Assembly: GCA_965368405.1 (NCBI GenBank) | Contig: CBDUMS010000004.1 | Location: 1-64,000 of the forward strand | Origin: S012-113 sp965368405 | Lineage (GTDB): Bacteria; Bacteroidota; Bacteroidia; Cytophagales; Cyclobacteriaceae | Direction: 5' to 3' | DNA: 64,000 nt | In this document: one piece after another, positions 61,295 to 64,000 of the stretch | How the letters are laid out: every line of letters starts with the position of its first letter | How positions within the stretch are numbered: the first letter of the stretch is position 1 | Made by a program: the position numbers and the translations under genes | The notes under the pieces: model-generated | Database searches by the model: none | The model's input: the letters and a program-made list of their open reading frames with translations, nothing else | Told to the model about the DNA's origin: nothing

Positions 61295-63328
61295 ATGCTT
61301 AAGTCTGGACAGCCTTTATTATTAATTGTCTTTGTAATAATTTTCGGGTGTACTTCGGAACAACCTAAACTTGAATATTTTGATGACGAAGGTTCATTCC
61401 TCGTATATATGAGACAATCACGCATTGGTGAAGAAACATTTAGTATCCTGTCTACCGCTGATAAGGTAATCGTTAAATCCTTACAGGGCGAGAACGAAAG
61501 AGGTAGAATTAGTGGTGTAGTTGCCGAATTACAACTAGCGGCTGATCTAACACCATTATCTTACGAAAATATCCGAATTGCCAATGACGACACTACCAAT
61601 ATTCTCAAGGTAGTGTCATCGGAAGGCTCCCTGAATATCTGGGAGAAGAAAATGCCACGGGTCGAAGTGGAAAAACCAGCGAAATTCTTCCCATTGCACA
61701 GCAATATCCCTGCAGCAATGGAAATGATGCTCTATCATTATTACTTTCATAATGGTTCACAACCCATTCCTACCTTTCCTCGCGGAGAAATAACACTAAG
61801 TTTTAAAGGCGATGACAAAATAACTATTAATGGAGAAGAAGAGAGCTTGAGGAGGTACGTAGTTGAAGGAATTAACTGGGGTGGTCGGACCGTTTGGGTA
61901 GATGCCAACAATAATCTTATAGCTTTAGTAAAAGCCAATACGCAGATTCGTGAAGTCATTCGCAAAGGGTATGAAGAAGCTCTTCCTCTCTTTATTGCCG
62001 GTAATGTAGAAGAGCAAATGGCTGCGCTCGCTGAGTATACTGAAGACCTTAAAAGCCCGCTGCCGCCAGTTACCGCTTTAGTTGGTGCGAACATCATCGA
62101 CGGGATAAACGATGAAACACAGACAGGCATGACCATTATAATTGAAAATTCAATAATTAAAGAAATTGGCAAGCAAAGCGATGTCGCGATACCTGCAGAC
62201 GCAAAAATTGTAGATTTAACTGGCAAAACACTCATTCCTGGCCTTTGGGATATGCATGGCCATTCGAACCAAGTGCAGTGGGCCCCAGCCTATCTCGCCG
62301 GTGGCGTTACCACGATTCGCGACAATGGAAATGAAATTGAGTTTGCGACAGCGTTTAGAGATGCCATTGCTAAAGGTGGTGCTATGGGACCTGATATACT
62401 CCTGGCGGGCATGACCGATGGCGCAGGCGTGAAGGGAAATGGTATTATAAGAGCAAGAGACTCTGAAGAAGCACTGGAAGTTGTAAGGTTATACGATAGT
62501 TTAGGTTACAATCAGATTAAGATATACACGTCCATTGAGCCCGATATCCTTAAGACCGTTGCTGCAGAAGCCCATGAGCGTGGTTTATCGGTAACTGGCC
62601 ATGTGCCAAGAGCCGTAGGAAACGCTATTGACGCAGTAAATAGTGGTATGGATATGTTATCACATCGGGGCTTATTCTTAACCGTTCTTTTCCCCGATAA
62701 TAAGGAGCTTAATTATCGTGGTCAGTATCTGACCAAGAATGAAATAAGTCAAGAACAAATTAATTGGGCGATTGAATTCTTATTGGAAAATAAAACCGTA
62801 CTCGATCCAACTATTGGTCTTGATTTAGTGCGCGGGTTACCGGCAGGAACTCCTATTGAATCGGTAGAGCCAGATGCTGGAAGAATTGCCTATGAACTAT
62901 TTGAAGGAAAACGCTTTCGTAACGGTATTAGTACGGAGCGCGCTACCCTTGCAAAGCAAGATTATATGAAGGCGATGGAGATTATAGGACAGTTTTACAA
63001 AGCTGGAATACCTATTGTAGCAGGAACAGACAATGTAGTGCCTGTATTTAGTTTGTACCTGGAAATTGAAACCTATCAGAAGCTAGGTAACCTAACCCCT
63101 TTCGAAGCGATTCAAACTGCGACCATAATACCTGCCAGAGCCATGGGGTTTGGCAATAAAACCGGATCGCTTGAAGTTGGGAAAGAAGCGGATATTGCAA
63201 TTCTTGATAAAAACCCTTTAGAGAATATTGAAAACATAAGATCCGTTTCCGCAGTTGTCTCAAACGGCAACTATTATCAAAGCCGCCCCTTATGGCTTGC
63301 AGCAGATTTTAAACCAGAAAGAGAATAA
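61295..63328 (+). CDS. Amidohydrolase-family lipoprotein
   Basis: A 677-residue protein. The lipoprotein signal is LLLIVFVIIFGC (Cys about 19). A domain of about 240 residues of unknown type precedes the amidohydrolase part (about 257-670). Metal residues: DMHGH near 317-321 (His-x-His), a Lys in QIKIYTS for a carbamylated bridge, His in VTGHVP and LSHRG, and an Asp in VAGTDN. The fold is that of imidazolonepropionase/prolidase-like amidohydrolases, which hydrolyse amide or cyclic amide bonds. The substrate is unknown, and the N-terminal extra domain is unusual. It is 37 nt upstream of the RidA gene. Confidence 0.88.
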   Translation: MLKSGQPLLLIVFVIIFGCTSEQPKLEYFDDEGSFLVYMRQSRIGEETFSILSTADKVIVKSLQGENERGRISGVVAELQLAADLTPLSYENIRIANDDTTNILKVVSSEGSLNIWEKKMPRVEVEKPAKFFPLHSNIPAAMEMMLYHYYFHNGSQPIPTFPRGEITLSFKGDDKITINGEEESLRRYVVEGINWGGRTVWVDANNNLIALVKANTQIREVIRKGYEEALPLFIAGNVEEQMAALAEYTEDLKSPLPPVTALVGANIIDGINDETQTGMTIIIENSIIKEIGKQSDVAIPADAKIVDLTGKTLIPGLWDMHGHSNQVQWAPAYLAGGVTTIRDNGNEIEFATAFRDAIAKGGAMGPDILLAGMTDGAGVKGNGIIRARDSEEALEVVRLYDSLGYNQIKIYTSIEPDILKTVAAEAHERGLSVTGHVPRAVGNAIDAVNSGMDMLSHRGLFLTVLFPDNKELNYRGQYLTKNEISQEQINWAIEFLLENKTVLDPTIGLDLVRGLPAGTPIESVEPDAGRIAYELFEGKRFRNGISTERATLAKQDYMKAMEIIGQFYKAGIPIVAGTDNVVPVFSLYLEIETYQKLGNLTPFEAIQTATIIPARAMGFGNKTGSLEVGKEADIAILDKNPLENIENIRSVSAVVSNGNYYQSRPLWLAADFKPERE

Positions 63329-63365
63329 TCGTTCAATCTTAGTTAAATATTACCTACCGTAAATT

Positions 63366-63914
63366 ATGAATCCTAAGTCTTACCTTCTATCCCTTGTTAT
63401 CCCCTTATTCCTCATAGCAAGTTGCACGAGTTCAACGAATCCCGATCCATCCTATGATCCTGAAGCCAAACTCGAAGCTCTAAATATCATCTTACCCGAT
63501 CCGCCACAGCCGGTTGCGAATTATGTAAATGGCGTTCGTGCCGGCAACCTCATTTTCCTTGCCGGAAAAGGACCTCGCTATGCAGATGGCACAGAAATAA
63601 CCGGTAAACTAGGCGCCGATGTATCAATTGAACAAGGTTACGAAGGTGCACGATTAACGGCAATAAACCAACTAGCAGTGCTTAAAGATATGCTTGGCGA
63701 CTTGAGCAAAGTAAAGCGTGTAGTAAAGGTTTTGGGTTTAGTTAACTCTACTCCCGAATTCATTGAACAGCCAAAGGTTATTAATGGTTTTTCCGATTTA
63801 ATGGTCGAGGTCTTTGGCGATCGAGGCAAACACGCGCGTGCCGCGATTGGTGTGGCATCACTGCCACGCGGACAAGCCGTAGAAATTGAATTAATCGTCG
63901 AGGTTTACGACTAA
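63366..63914 (+). CDS. RidA-family lipoprotein
   Basis: A 182-residue protein with a lipoprotein signal (LSLVIPLFLIASC, Cys20). The mature part is a full RidA/YjgF domain. R158 in KHARAAIG aligns with the catalytic arginine of RidA, and EIELIV aligns with the conserved acidic residue. RidA proteins are normally cytosolic, where they hydrolyse reactive imines and enamines. A lipid-anchored export form is less usual. It follows the amidohydrolase by 37 nt and may share its pathway, for example breakdown of an imine- or amide-containing compound outside the cytoplasm. Confidence 0.85.
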   Translation: MNPKSYLLSLVIPLFLIASCTSSTNPDPSYDPEAKLEALNIILPDPPQPVANYVNGVRAGNLIFLAGKGPRYADGTEITGKLGADVSIEQGYEGARLTAINQLAVLKDMLGDLSKVKRVVKVLGLVNSTPEFIEQPKVINGFSDLMVEVFGDRGKHARAAIGVASLPRGQAVEIELIVEVYD

Positions 63915-63959
63915 AGAATAAATCAATAAAATTTAAGTGACCCTTAACATAACCTAAAG

Positions 63960-64000
63960 ATGAACAGTAAACGAAGAAATTTATTGAAGGTTCTGCCTCT
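63960..64000 (+). CDS. Start of a probable Tat-exported protein
   Basis: Only 13 codons are visible: MNSKRRNLLKVLP. Twin arginines followed by N-L-L-K fit a Tat signal (R-R-x-hydrophobic-hydrophobic-K). It is 45 nt after the RidA stop. Tat cargo often binds cofactors in the cytoplasm, so this could be an oxidoreductase for the same pathway as the amidohydrolase and RidA, but the body of the gene is outside the window. Confidence 0.5.
   Translation, partial: MNSKRRNLLKVLP

Noticed and set aside
1..64000. CRISPR arrays, tRNA or rRNA genes, prophage and insertion sequences
   Set aside because: I looked for regular repeats, cloverleaf sequences, conserved rRNA segments and transposase motifs, and found none.

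Overview
The window looks like a chromosomal segment of a marine-type member of the Bacteroidota, most likely order Cytophagales (Roseivirga/Fulvivirga-like). The signs are two type IX secretion (T9SS) cargo proteins, one with a type A and one with a gliding-associated type B C-terminal domain, many TlpA/DUF4369 thioredoxins and SPII lipoproteins, a TamL-type lipoprotein BamA homologue, a fused alpha/beta E1 2-oxoacid dehydrogenase, and Bacteroidota-type promoters (TTG about 19 nt upstream of TAnnTTTG) with no obvious Shine-Dalgarno sequences. GC is moderate. I saw no tRNA, rRNA, CRISPR array, prophage or intact insertion sequence. Most of it is core, operon-dense genome.

Layout. 1-3000: the 3' part of a caspase-like peptidase, a tiny Cys-rich lipoprotein and an isolated batB/batC-like pair. 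3000-10200: thiolase, a MORN-repeat exported protein, purC, a STAS protein, RNase Z, a queuosine-precursor-type transporter and a thioredoxin-fold exported protein. 10200-24100: a TrmH/TamL divergent pair, the fused E1 dehydrogenase, PAP2, riboflavin synthase, a pcm/thioesterase/unknown operon, a second TlpA-like lipoprotein, a regulatory-looking gap with a perfect 26-bp palindrome, then gatB and alaS. 24200-30900: a tandem pair of LytM/M23 peptidases, CapA-like, MerR, DprA, a J-domain/TM/TPR protein and an HMG-CoA-lyase-like enzyme. 30900-38100: a type B T9SS cargo and the conserved divergent arrangement of a YbbP-like permease, YbbA-like ATPase and TesA-like SGNH esterase. 38200-43500: an ECF sigma factor with a membrane partner, a minus-strand run (TPR lipoprotein, hydrolase, DUF3108, dapD) and a glycosyltransferase.

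43480-47400 holds the most interesting unit: a compact overlapping four-gene iron locus. It encodes a soluble DtxR-family regulator, a membrane-anchored protein combining a DtxR-like region with a C-terminal FeoA domain, a stand-alone FeoB GTPase with an extra N-terminal Cys/His motif, and a separate FeoB membrane permease. A palindrome sits over the promoter. The repressor, a possible membrane-bound metal sensor, FeoA and the two halves of FeoB are thus encoded together.

47400-64000 is more accessory: a beta-lactamase-fold hydrolase, an M81 lipoprotein, a class III adenylate cyclase with TPRs, mnmE, a DUF4397 lipoprotein, a 1466-residue FG-GAP T9SS protein with a small lipoprotein, two unlisted candidate small proteins (55 and 46 aa), a tail-anchored unknown, an amidohydrolase lipoprotein, a lipoprotein RidA and the start of a probable Tat-exported protein.

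A recurring feature is that promoter -7 boxes lie 3-20 nt from start codons, so several genes must have very short or no 5' leaders, and the TTTG of the box can masquerade as a TTG start codon.
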